A stretch of 38,063 nt of DNA from Paramacrobiotus richtersi (lineage: Eukaryota; Tardigrada; Eutardigrada; Parachela; Macrobiotidae), in NCBI GenBank assembly GCA_034698045.1, contig JAQGAU010000143.1, positions 1 through 38,063 on the forward strand, given 5' to 3'. Numbering within the stretch: the stretch's first letter is position 1; every line of letters begins with the position of its first letter. Below are positions 28,305 to 38,063 of the stretch, piece after piece. The notes beneath the pieces are model-generated. The model worked only from the letters and a program-made list of their open reading frames with translations. It was not told the DNA's origin and made no database searches. A program made the translations under genes and the position numbers.

Positions 28305-29918
28305 ATGGACACAAACAGGCAGATGGTTGTCATCGTAGCATTAGTTTTTGTGACCTTTGCTGAAACTGGCGCAGTTAAGAATGCTCAACTATCCTGTCGC
28401 CAAAGCGATATCGACCGTTACGTCCATAATTCAACCCTTTGCGAATGCTCCGGAAATGGATTAATCTCCACTTCATGTGACTTTTCCGCACTACCGAACA
28501 ACGTGTCCCTTCTGAATGTGGGAGCGCTGCAGTTGCCGTATAACGATCCCAATGGAATGGCTAAATGCAGCACGGCTAACGGAAATTCTGTTCTGGATTC
28601 CAATGCCGTACCACTAGCTCGCGAGACAGATTTGAGGTACATCCAGTTCTGCAGTTTTGACTTTGACACAGGAGGCCCCGGAAGGGTTAATGTGTGGCTG
28701 GCTAATGTAAAGCATTCTTTGAGAAATATGGTTATCCAAGAGGGAAAGCTGACGACTCTACAATCCAGTATGCTAGCCGGTTTTGAGAAACTATACGTGC
28801 TGACCATCGCGCGTACGGGACTGAAACTGATTGAGCCCGGTGCATTCGGCGAGATGGGCACCCGGCCGAGCTTTGGGATACTGGTGATGATGGGGAACAA
28901 ACTGGAGACATTTGACTGGGATGTGTTGCAGGCCGTGGCGCCCACATTTACTGTAAGCAGCGCAGTTGCTTCCATCCCGTATGCATAGATATAACTTTAG
29001 GAACAATGTTTAGATTCAGTCCCTCTGTAGAAAAAAGGGAGCTCATGGATTGCTCGAATTCGAATGCAGTTCTTACCGTATCGAAAAGCACAGTAATCAT
29101 TAGGACTTGATATTTAGTATTCAAAGAAGTATATGACTGTGTACAAATTACAGATACCTGCAGTCTTTCACAAGTAAACGGCATTTAAAAGCTAATTGAG
29201 CGTTAACATTGCAGGCCTTGTTTGCTGCAAACAATTCAATCAGCACGATGCAGATGACATCTCCCGTTCACCTTCATAAACTATCCTACGTGGATCTCCG
29301 GGAAAACAATCTGAGAGAGATTCCACGGCAAATCGTATACATGTGGGCAAATGGCAGTACAACCCAGAAAGCTCGATTGCCAGTGCGAGTGAATCTGCAG
29401 CGCAATCCATTGTGTCCCACGGAAGACTGCCGATGCTCCTCGTTGACTCCGTTGATCAACTTTAGGCAAAAACCCGAGAATATGACGCGTCTACATGTGG
29501 ACGTCGATTGTGGCGATGTTGGACATAAATGGGAATCAACCGAACCCAACAACCTTGGAACTTGTTATCAAAAACGTGGATTCGGTCGATTTCTCTCCAA
29601 CGGCGACTGTAAGCATAATATGTTGTAAACAGATGATATCGACGATACAGATCTCATATTAATTTTGTGTGTGCAGTTTGTATCGCTCGCCTGCAAATTA
29701 CGTTTTTCATGATGAAACCGTTGAATTTGTACTTCGTTGCTCTGTGATCTACAGGATTAGGACATCTCCACTTGGCAAAACAAAATTCTTTGTTTTCAGG
29801 CAAACAATTCAGTGACACTGAGGATTCCTCGCCCAAACTCTCCGTCAATGACGATCAAACGGATCATCGTCCAAAGAATGTACTGAAATATGATTCCGAT
29901 AATTTCGCGCAGCGATAA
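28305..29918 (+). CDS. LRR gene A: secreted cysteine-rich leucine-rich-repeat protein
   Basis: Exons 28305-28952, 29215-29608 and 29800-29918, phases 0 and 1, giving 386 residues. A signal peptide (MDTNRQMVVIVALVFVTFAE) is followed by a Cys-rich N-cap (CRQSDID, LCECSGNGLISTSCDF). About five LRRs follow, including LYVLTIARTGLKLIEPGAF, ILVMMGNKLETFDW, ALFAANNSISTMQM and LSYVDLRENNLREIP. An LRRCT-like cap comes next (NLQRNPLCPTEDCRCSSL), then further Cys pairs and an acidic Ser/Asp-rich tail encoded by exon 3. N-glycosylation sequons include NST, NVS, NGS and NMT. No transmembrane helix or GPI-type tail is seen, so it is probably secreted. Such LRR proteins bind other proteins; the ligand is unknown. 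The intron between exons 1 and 2 falls between two repeats. Intact in this copy; ATG chosen for the signal peptide and shared by copy B. Confidence 0.9.
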
Positions 29919-31032
29919 CCGACGCGCTTTTGATGTCACTGGAGCTCTCGTTTAATTACTTGGGTGATTTCTCGTTAAATAACACATATGTAGCGTAGAA
30001 GTACCTCTAAGAAAACATCCGGGCGTTGCCGCTTGCAGTGTGTACGTTCTGATTTCTAAAGTCGACTAACGCTTAAGACATCTGTGACTATGTATGGACG
30101 ACTAAATGTTAGTGGAAAGGTCACTGAGTGTAGGGCAAAGTTACGAGCAATATAATAAGTACGAATATAACATATACTAAAAGGAAAACACTTATAATGT
30201 AAAAAGATAAGTGACGCGCGTTATAGTAGCTAGAACAAAGGAAACCAGTAATCATGCATCCGACAAACTGAGCAAATTGTCGCTCGCGTGTGAAAGATAC
30301 TTCAGAATTAAAAAATTAAAAAACTGAGCAAATCGAAACTGCCGCAGATCTTAACAAAAAATATAAACCTAGTAACTGCGCACGTAGCTGCCTAGTTGGT
30401 GCAGCAGCAGGACGTACTCGGCCGGGTGTCCGTGATTTTCCTGTGAATAAGCTGGTACGGTGAGATATCGTAAGGACAGCGTGCGATGCGAAAACAAACG
30501 ATACCGTGCACAATATTATTATGTAGGCTTTTATGGAGCCATAGTATGACGAAGGATTCGATATAAAAGCTTGCCTTTGGTTTAATATGTACAGAATACA
30601 ATTAGCACATTTCGACTGACAACTGCTTATTCTAAAACAGAGATGCAGTCCGTATACGTAGAGGCGTTCATACAAAAAACTCGTGTCACGTTGCAGGAAT
30701 TCAGCAGGCAGGGTGATGCACAGACAGTTCAAAGAACGTTCTGCCGGTCTTCGACACGTGCCAGATTATTGCGCTTTTCCTCAAGCATGTTTCGGTCAAG
30801 TATCCGTTAGGAAAAACATGGGCGCCAGGTTTACCAAAAGAGTGACACTATTGAGCAGTCGCTACACGCTTGATCGCCATTGGCAAAATACATAATTATG
30901 AAATCTTCTTCTCGCTCATAGTAAAGACTACAAGCTAGCACCGTTTATGCACTATAGAATCTCGCTTGCTATGCAGCTGGATTCGCTGCACCGCATTTGT
31001 TCGCCAAACTATTAAAAATTTACGAGGACCAA
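29919..31032. other. Spacer between LRR gene A and pseudogene C, including the C flank
   Basis: 29919-30660 contains no supportable gene. A 138-codon minus-strand ORF (30316-30732) overlaps the duplicated flank and is not protein-like. From about 30680 the sequence matches the flank of D closely (CACAGACAGTTCAAAGAACG, ACACGTGCCAGATTA) and those of A and B more loosely. Confidence 0.55.
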
Positions 31033-31866
31033 ATGAACACGAATAAGCAGATAACAGCTGCACGCCGTAGGATTGCTTTTGATCGTTATGACCTTTGGTG
31101 GAAGTGCAAGCGTGTCGAAGAGTACTCAGCCATTCTGTACACACAACGACAATTTCTTTGGAACCAGGAACTTTTGCGAATGCACAGGGAATGGGTCAAT
31201 CTCGACTTCATGCGATTTTTTCGCACTACCGCACAATGTGTACTCTCTGAACCTGGTAACACTGGAGTTTACGCATAGCGAATCCAATGGAACGACCAAA
31301 TGTAGCATTACTAACGGATACTCTGTACTGAATTTCGATTAATGTGTGGCTGGATAATGTTAAGCATTCATTACAGTTCATGGAAATTACAGAAGGAAGA
31401 CTTACTGTATTACATGCCAGGCTTCGAACCACAATCTTTGCATTCTTGATACAGGATTAAAGTAACAGAGCCCGGTGCATTCAATGAGATGGGCAGTCCG
31501 CCGCGCCTTGGATTACTGTCGATGAGGGGAATAAACTGAAGACATTTGACTGGGCTCACTTACAGATAGTGGCGCCCTCGTTGCACGTGAATGGTTTTTT
31601 TGTATGCTGCGCAAACGTCGGGTTCTCCGATAGTCATACCTACAATACTAGGAAAGTGCACTCGCTGCAGTTGGCACTGGGTGACCCGAAGCGAAGAGCG
31701 ATGTGGGTAGCAGATGATGTTTTTGTTTATCCACTATTGAACATAGGATTACATACCCATGGACGATACACCGGATAAAGATGCATAAACAATGCTATGT
31801 GCTAAATGTTCGTGTACGGCATTTAAATAATAACTGGTTGTTAAAGAAGTTGTTTTTGGGAAACAA
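31033..31866 (+). pseudogene. LRR pseudogene C (truncated copy)
   Basis: Corresponds to exon 1, the intron and the first few codons of exon 2 of the family. It starts ATGAACACGAATAAGCAG where A has ATGGACACAAACAGGCAG. Family stretches occur in several frames: ECTGNGSISTSCDF, NVWLDNVKHSLQF, then the repeat with PGAFNEMGSPPRLGLLS. Frame changes occur between the signal-peptide part and the N-cap, there is a deletion after SVLNFD (about 31 codons relative to D), and a stop follows in the LRR region. The exon 2 acceptor reads AAAGAAG instead of TTGCAG. The copy stops abruptly at 31866. It is closer to D than to A or B. Confidence 0.85.
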
Positions 31867-31867
31867 A
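31866..31867. other. Junction of a tandem duplication of the two-gene module
   Basis: Up to GTTTTTGGGAAACAA (ending 31866) the sequence follows copy D (matching 36396-36410). From ACCGTTTTACCGTATTTGAC (31867 on) it follows the far upstream flank of A (GTTTTACCGCATTTGACCCT from about 27757). C therefore lost its exons 2 and 3 by the duplication boundary, not by gradual decay. Confidence 0.75.
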
Positions 31868-32599
31868 CCGTTTTACCGTATTTGACCCTTTAAAGCATGA
31901 TACATGGTAGAGTCCAGAGCGATACGTGGGGTACCATGCACAGAGGATGCTGGATCAGATGGCGCCTATGGAAATCGATTAGAAAACGTTGCTGTCACCT
32001 TCCTACATTATGAATTTTTTGATTTTGTTCTGACACCAAGTAGTACCGTTGACAACTGGACATATTATTGTGGATACTGAGAACTATGTCTACATAATAG
32101 TATAAAATTGCGTTCTACGGTTTATCTGCATAAGAAAGACAGTTGCTCTCTACACAGTTGGCACCAATCACAATTATAGAAACTACTTTTCCCCAACAGA
32201 AATATGCTGCGCAAACATCTCATGCCACGTGAACCCAGCTGCTGGCAGAGTGATTCACGACGTTTCACCGATTGCTTCGAAGAACACCTGTTCGACTACA
32301 ACTTTAACATGCCAAGTGAACTGCAAATTACCATGTATGTTCAGAGACATCTCCGTTCGCAATAAGCACTGCCACTATATGTACAAAAGTCAGAAGAGTT
32401 GAACACTTAATGCGGCATTAATATCCTTCAGTCTGTACTTGTTTGCTCACCACAGGCAAAATACATACCCACTTTATTTGTTCATGACTGCAAGGACTGC
32501 AATTACGACGGCAAGGACAACGCGTTTACGCACTACAAAGCCTATGTTATCAACTTATGCAGTTTAACCCGTCCCATTGACTTGAGTTATACCCTAATT
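31867..32599 (+). promoter_or_regulatory. 5' flank of LRR gene B
   Basis: Homologous to the flank of A throughout, with about 180 extra bases between the first shared block and the CATAATA block. The position of the A TATA box reads TACAAAG (32534-32540). No gene seen. Confidence 0.6.
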
Positions 32600-34868
32600 A
32601 TGGACACAAACAGGCAGATGGTTATCATCGTAGGATTGCTTTTTGTAACCTTTGCTGAAGCTGCAAGCACGATTAAGAATACTCAACCATCCTGTCGCCA
32701 AAGCGACATTGACAGTTATGTACACAATCTAACACTTTGCGAATGCTCCGGAGATGGGTTAATCTCCACGTCATGTGACTTCTCCGCACTGCCGAACAAC
32801 GTGTCCCTTCTGAATGTGGGAGCGCTGCAGTTGCCGTACAACGATCCCAATACAATGGCTAAATGCAGCACCACCAACGGAAATTCTGTACTGGATGCCA
32901 ATGCCATACCACTGGCTCACGAGACCCGTTTGAAGTATATTCAGTTTTGCAGTTTTGACTTTGATACAGGAGGCCCCGAAAGGGTTAATGTGTGGCTGGC
33001 TAATGTAAAGCATTCTTTGAGAAACATGGTTATCCAAGAGGGAAAGCTGACGACGCTTCAATCTAGTTTTCTGGCTGGTTTCGAAAAATTATACGTTCTG
33101 ACTATCGCTCGGACGGGACTGAAACTGATTGAGCCCGGTGCATTTGGAGATATGGGCACCCGGCCAAGCTTTGGGATCTTGGTGGTGATGGGGAACAAAC
33201 TGGAGACATTTGACTGGGTTCTATTACAGGCCGTGGCGCCCACATTTACTGTAAGCAGCGCCATTGTGTCCGTCCTGTATGCAGAGACAAACCATAGAAA
33301 CAATGTTTAGACTGAATCCTTCCGTAGGAAAAAAGCGAAAGGGACCATTTTTTGAAAACATATATGGTTAACAAGTAATTATTGCTCGAATACAATTCTT
33401 ACCGTATATTTATCGACCAGCACAATAATCATTATGACGTGATACGCTGGATGCAAAGAAGTACATCTATACAAATTACTTGTATAAGTATAAATATCTA
33501 TAAGCATCTATAAGTATAAGTATCTATACTTGTATAAATATAATCGAACCGCGAGAACTGTCTTGGTCAGACTTTTAATCAACTGAAGAGAGTGTGTCTT
33601 TCGAGGCAAAGCAGAGCTGCTTTTTAAGGCAGGGAAAGTGGAACAGGAAGTAGAAGTAACAAAAACAGGAGCACACGTTCCAGTAGGAATGCGGCTGAGA
33701 CAAAGGAATTAGGATGAGACAATCGATAAAAGCTGCCACAATTCCTTAAAAGCGTATGAGAATAACTTGATAAGATTATGATGCTCTTATTCTCAGATTC
33801 AGATGCTCTTATTCTCATGCTATGAAAATGATCTCATAATGATATCATATCGATTCATATTATATAAATATTATGTCATCGTAACAATCCTCCCGTAAAA
33901 AGATTGCGGTCTCCGCAATAAATGTAATCAAAAAATAACTAGCTTAAAAATCAAGAAATAAATATTGAGCATTAGTGCAAGGAAAAATTAGTACCGTCGT
34001 TCCGCTCAGCCGGTCCTTGGGTCTTAAACATCTGGCATATTGGGGAAATAACACGGCATAGCAGGTGGTTCGAGCGGTGGCAAGTGTCACAAGTAAACGG
34101 CATTTAAATACTATTCGGGCGTTAACATTGCAGGCATTGTTTGCTGGGAACAATTCAATCAGCACGATGCAGATGACATCTTCGGTTCGCTTTCCCAAAC
34201 TTTCCTACGTGGATCTCCGGGAAAACAAGCTGACGGAGATTCCACGGCAAATCTTGTACATGTGGGCAAATGGTACCGATAATGCACGATCCGAGGTACA
34301 AGTGAATTTGCAGCGCAATCCATTGTGCCCGGCTGAAGACTGCCGCTGCTCCTCATTGATCCCGTTGTTCAGCTTTAATAATCAGAACCCGGAGAATATG
34401 ACGCGTCTACGAATGGACTTTGATTGTGGCGATGTTGGACATAAATGGGATTCAACCCAACCACACAACTTCGGAGCTTGCTATAAACGACAGGGATTCG
34501 GTCGTTTCCTCTCCAATGGCGTCTGTAAGCATAATAATTATGCGTACAATGTACATACTGTATGTACAGATAGATATCGCCGATACTCAGTTGCCAGCTT
34601 TGAGTAATTATATACTTATTTATGAGTTTAATCGCTCGTAAATTACGGTTTTCACGAAGAAACTTTTTATATTTGCTCTGCGATCTAAAAGAATAAGGCA
34701 GCTAGCTGCATTACGGTGCTTGTTAGGAAAAGTGATGCTTTGTTTTCAGGCAAACAATTCAGTGACACCGAGGACTTCTCGCCCGAACTCTCCGCCGATG
34801 ACGATCAAACGCATCCTCGTCCAAAGACTGTATCGAAATATAATTACGATAATTTCGCATATAAGTGA
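32600..34868 (+). CDS. LRR gene B: secreted cysteine-rich leucine-rich-repeat protein
   Basis: Exons 32600-33250, 34134-34524 and 34750-34868 have the same splice phases as copy A and give the same total of 386 residues (one residue longer in exon 1, one shorter in exon 2). By hand I count about 24 differences in 216 aligned residues of exon 1. The signal peptide, N-cap Cys pattern, LRRs (TIARTGLKLIEPGAFGDM, LSYVDLRENKLTEIP), LRRCT-like cap (NLQRNPLCPAEDCRCSSL) and acidic tail (SDTEDFSPELSADDD) are all kept. The first intron is about 620 bases longer than in A because of an insertion. The upstream in-frame TTG at 32582 is not needed as a start; the ATG at 32600 matches copy A. Intact. Confidence 0.9.
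33480..34084. repeat. About 600-base insertion in the first intron of LRR gene B
   Basis: The intron of A and that of B align on both sides (up to ACAAATTAC near 33480, and again from TGTCACAAGTAAACGG near 34085), but B has extra sequence between. It opens with a TATAAGTA/TATCTATA short-repeat stretch (33480-33541). It also contains GATGCTCTTATTCTCA twice within about 40 bases (33780-33816). CGAACC near 33544 and GGTTCG near 34065 form a weak terminal inverted pair. No protein-coding content or known element recognised. Confidence 0.55.
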
Positions 34869-35472
34869 TGACCGACGCGCCTTCGATGTCAACTGGAACT
34901 CTCGTTTAATTGCTTAGCTAATTTCTTGTAACACACAAGAGCATCGACTATCGAGCAGTTCCAGGAAAAGTATCCTGGCGGTGTCGCTTGCAATGTCTGC
35001 GTTCTAAAATCGACTAATAACGCTTAAAAAGAACATGTGCGGCTGCAATGTATGCAGGACTAAACGTCAGTGGTCATATACAGCTCGAACACTTCTATAT
35101 AACGTCGACACGAAAATCTGATGTCCGTTTTGGGAACCCATCAGGCAGCGTACTTGTAGTATGCACAGACAGTTCAAAGAACGTTCGACCAGCGTTTTCA
35201 ACACGTGCCAGATTAGTGTACTTTTCCGGATTGATTCAAGCATGTTTCATAGAAGCATCCGTTTGGAAAAAAACACTGGCGCCATATTTACCAAAAGCGT
35301 AACACTATTAATTTTGCCAGTCGGTACATGCTGACTAACCACTGGCAAAGTACACAGCTATGAACTTTTCTTTTCGCTCATAGTAAAGACTACAAGCTGA
35401 CACCGTTAGAATCTCGCTTGTAATGCAGCTTGATTCGTCGCACAGGATTTGTTCGCCTAACTATTAACAGAA
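34869..35472. other. Spacer and 5' flank of pseudogene D
   Basis: No gene. From about 35130 it matches the C flank (CACAGACAGTTCAAAGAACG, TAGTAAAGACTACAAGCT). The TATA-position block found in A and C is missing (ACACCGTTAGAATCTCGC). Confidence 0.55.
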
Positions 35473-37404
35473 CGATAAACACGAACAAGCAGATAACTGC
35501 AGCCGCAGGATTGCTTTTTATAGTTATGACCTTTGGTGGAAATGCAAGCGTGTCGACGAATACTCAGCCATTCTGTATCCACAACGATCCACAATTTCTT
35601 TGGAACCATGAACTTTTGCGAATGCACAGGGAATAGGTCAATCTCGACTTCATGCGATTTTTCCGCACTACCGCACAATGTATACTTTTTAAACCTGGGA
35701 ACACTAGAGTTTACGCATAGCGAATCCAGTGGAACGACCAAATGTAGCATTACTAGCGGATACTCTGTACTGGATTCCGATGCCGTACCACCGGCTTCGG
35801 CGACCCATTTGCTTAATATTTGGTTATGGAATTTTGACTTTAGCTCAGGAGGCGCAGGAAGGGTAAATTTGTGGCTAGATCATGTTAAGCATTCCTTACA
35901 ATTCTTGGAAATCGCAGAAGGAAAACCTACTGTATTACAAGCCAGTCTACTAGCCGGCTTCGAACCACTAATCTATCTTAGCATTTTTTATACGGGATTG
36001 AAATTAGTACAGCCCGGTGCATTCAACGACCTGGGCAGTCCGCCGAACCTTGGATTACTGTCGTTGAGGGGGATCAAACTATGAAGACATTTGACTGGGC
36101 ACACTTACAAATGGTGGCGCCCTCGTTGCACGTAAGTGGTTTCCTTTATATGCTGCGCAAGCATCGGGTCCTCCGAGAGTCATACCTATACTAGGAAAGT
36201 GCACTCGCTGTAGCTGGCACTGGGTGACCAAAGCGAAGAGCGATGTGGGTAGCAGATGATATTTTGTTTATGCCATTATTAAACATAGGGTTACATTCCC
36301 TGGACGATACACCGGATACGGATGCATAAACAATGCTATGTGCTAAATGTTCGTGTACGGCATTTAAATATTAACGGGTCGTTGCAGAGCTTGTTTTTGG
36401 GAAACAATTCAATCAGCACTACCTATGCAGATAGCTTCTTCCGCTCGCTTTCCCAAACTATTCGTCCGGAATTTGCGTAGCAACAATCTGACCAAGATTC
36501 CACCTCAAGTCATGTACATGTTGGCAAATAGTACCACTCCTTACGCGGGATTCAAGAAAGCGGATTTGCAACCCATTCCCATGTTCTCTACTGAAGACTG
36601 CCGATGCTCCTCAATTAAACCTTTGATCACCTTTCCTCGAAAGTCGAAACATGAATTGGTTTGATTGCGGTAATCTTAAACATAACTGGGACTCCACCAG
36701 TCCGCACAACTTGGGAATTTGCTGTAGGAATCCATATGCGATATCAAGAGCACATAAACTGCAGTTGATACGTATAAGTTATCGCACAGGAAATGTGAGA
36801 TACAGTGCATGTGCGTTGATAAAATGACACAGCTAGCTGGTACCGTGCGATACACGATAACTATGACAATGACAGTACTAAACGTTTTATTAACAAAACA
36901 GTTCGGAGTACGATGTTAAACCATTATGACCATGCATATACGATACTATGTACAGATATTTCAGATATTTAGAACTGATTTTGGGAAACCTCTGCTCCTA
37001 GTTATGGTTTTATATGCGTAAGATACAATCTACATTTTCAAAATCCAGCCGAAAACTGCTTAATTAATGGAGATATTCACATAATGACCTAGAGTCACAT
37101 TTCACGAGCCCGGCAGGCAGGATGATTCACAGGCGCTTCGAAGAACTCTGTTCGGTCAGAACCTTTAACATGCCGGATGACTGCAGTTTTCCGGGTTTAT
37201 TCAGGCATGTTTCGGCACTCCTCGATCTACAGCAGCTCCACTGTTCCCGTCACTTGTCCGTACAAAATTCTTTGTTGTCAGGCAAACAATTCGCTGACAT
37301 TGAGGACTTCTCGTCGCGGAACTCGCCGTCAAGGACGACCAAACGGATCTTCCTCCAAAGACTGTATTGGAAAACAATTACGTTAATTTCGCGCGGTAAT
37401 TACC
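35473..37404 (+). pseudogene. LRR pseudogene D
   Basis: Contains all three family exons but is not translatable. Exon 1 (35473-36135): the start reads ATA instead of ATG; a frame change lies near 35610 and an in-frame stop follows in the early part; then a long open run (FFGTMNFCECTGNRSISTSC to LGLLSLRGIKL) ends in a stop at 36082. Exon 2 (from 36390): a four-base insertion near 36420, then SARFPKLFVRNLRSNNLTKI, CRCSSIKPLITF, then a frame change and DSTSPHNLGICC to about 36730. Exon 3 (from 37282): begins KQFADIEDFSS and shifts frame. Its sequence is the closest match to C, with LEFTHSES and CSITSGYSVLDSDAVP where A and B have LQLPYNDP and CSTANGNSVLDSNAVP. D and C thus descend from a second, diverged gene of the module. 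Confidence 0.85.
37104..37215 (+). repeat. Extra copy of the array 5' flank inside the last intron of pseudogene D
   Basis: Matches the flank of A at 27945-28060: GGCAGGATGATTCACAGGCG, TTCGAAGAACTCTGTTCGG, CTTTAACATGCC, GGTTTATTCAGGCATGTTTC. It is followed within 70 bases by the exon 3 acceptor. It is either the residue of a fifth unit that lost its body, or a small transposed duplicate of the flank. Confidence 0.7.
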
Positions 37405-38063
37405 GACTCGCTTGAGCGCTTGTTTACTTGACTACTGTAACTTTTGTTGCGCTAGAGAATAGATAGGTAGTGCCGCTTGCAAGTGCGTTATACATGTCGC
37501 TTAAAAAATATTATATTGTTTGTGTATGCAAGACTAACTGTTCCTTTGAAAGGTCAGTAACTATATATATGGCTATGGGGATATATCACCGGTTTTTGCG
37601 TAGTTCTCGCCAATGTTAACTTGGGATTTCAAAATCAAGATCGGTGCCTTGTGAAGATTATTCTTATTAGATAACTGAATACTTATTGTTCAGTTTAATC
37701 CATACAGCCTGGCAGTTTCCCAAACATATCAAACAAGTACGTGCTACAACCGCACGTCCTCAACAATAACGAATCGCCCCCAAAGATCTAACAAGCGACA
37801 AAACTGCGTAAAAGTAGAATATACTAATAAAAAAATCCCCCAGAATGCAGGAAAAACACACATGCAGTAAGTGTACGGTGTACGGTGTACCGGAAAAAAT
37901 AACCCAATATAATTATCATATATGAATACGATACTACAGATATCATACATATTTTAGAACTGATTTTGCGAACCTGCTCCTATTAGGTGTTACCCCGACT
38001 GCACGTAAAACTAATATGCGGCCAGTATATTAATCCTACGTACACAAGGTCACCGAGAAAAGT
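37405..38063. other. Right-end gene-free interval, with a partial repeat of the D downstream sequence
   Basis: No gene. 37917-37982 resembles 36936-37000 (shared ACGATACTA, ACAGATAT, TTTAGAACTGATTTTG and CTGCTCCTA blocks), the sequence that precedes the extra flank copy. A short GTGTACG tandem lies at 37871-37890. Confidence 0.5.

Noticed and set aside
30316-30732. 138-codon minus-strand ORF between LRR A and C
   Set aside because: It runs antisense into the duplicated 5' flank, and its composition is not protein-like. No counterpart ORF was noted in the D flank.
33640-33960. Possible solo LTR or other terminal repeat within the intron insertion
   Set aside because: No TG..CA ends, no matching target duplication and no second copy in the window; left as an unidentified insertion.
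34058-34078. GGTTCGAG-like B-box suggesting a tRNA or tRNA-derived SINE
   Set aside because: No A-box, no cloverleaf and no poly-A tail could be matched around it.

Overview
The window is eukaryotic nuclear DNA from a small invertebrate. Coding exons are GC-rich, introns are AT-rich with GT..AG ends and often only 55-70 bases long, and the recognisable genes are metazoan. A tardigrade or another compact ecdysozoan fits best, but this is inference from gene content and style; no marker fixes the species.

Left part (1-7.7 kb, minus strand): a secreted animal haem peroxidase whose 3' end runs off the window, then an uncharacterised acidic/coiled-coil protein gene with an uncertain 5' end. Housekeeping block (8-17 kb): the large U2AF splicing subunit (plus), translation initiation factor eIF1 (minus, convergent with U2AF), and a Lifeguard/TMBIM seven-helix membrane protein (plus, divergent from eIF1). 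In all of these the splice sites and phases agree from exon to exon.

Middle part (18-27.5 kb): a small unrecognised plus-strand gene whose first intron carries a 103-base tandem repeat; a previously hidden five-exon minus-strand gene model at 20.2-21.3 kb with one frame inconsistency; an AT-rich desert with a degenerate ~78-base repeat; and a peptide GPCR closely resembling thyrotropin-releasing-hormone (TRH/EFLamide-type) receptors. The last large intron of the GPCR contains a minus-strand ORF followed by a poly(A) signal, possibly a FLYWCH-like fragment.

Right part (27.6-38 kb): a lineage-specific tandem array of secreted cysteine-rich leucine-rich-repeat (LRR) genes. Two copies are intact (A, 28.3-29.9 kb; B, 32.6-34.9 kb; each 386 residues in three exons) and two are decayed (C, 31.0-31.9 kb; D, 35.5-37.4 kb). 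The order A-C-B-D, with A resembling B and C resembling D, and an abrupt break in C at 31866/31867, shows a tandem duplication of a two-gene module. A further copy of the 5' flank lies inside the last intron of D, and the sequence at the right edge suggests the array may continue outside the window. This array is the most distinctive accessory feature here.
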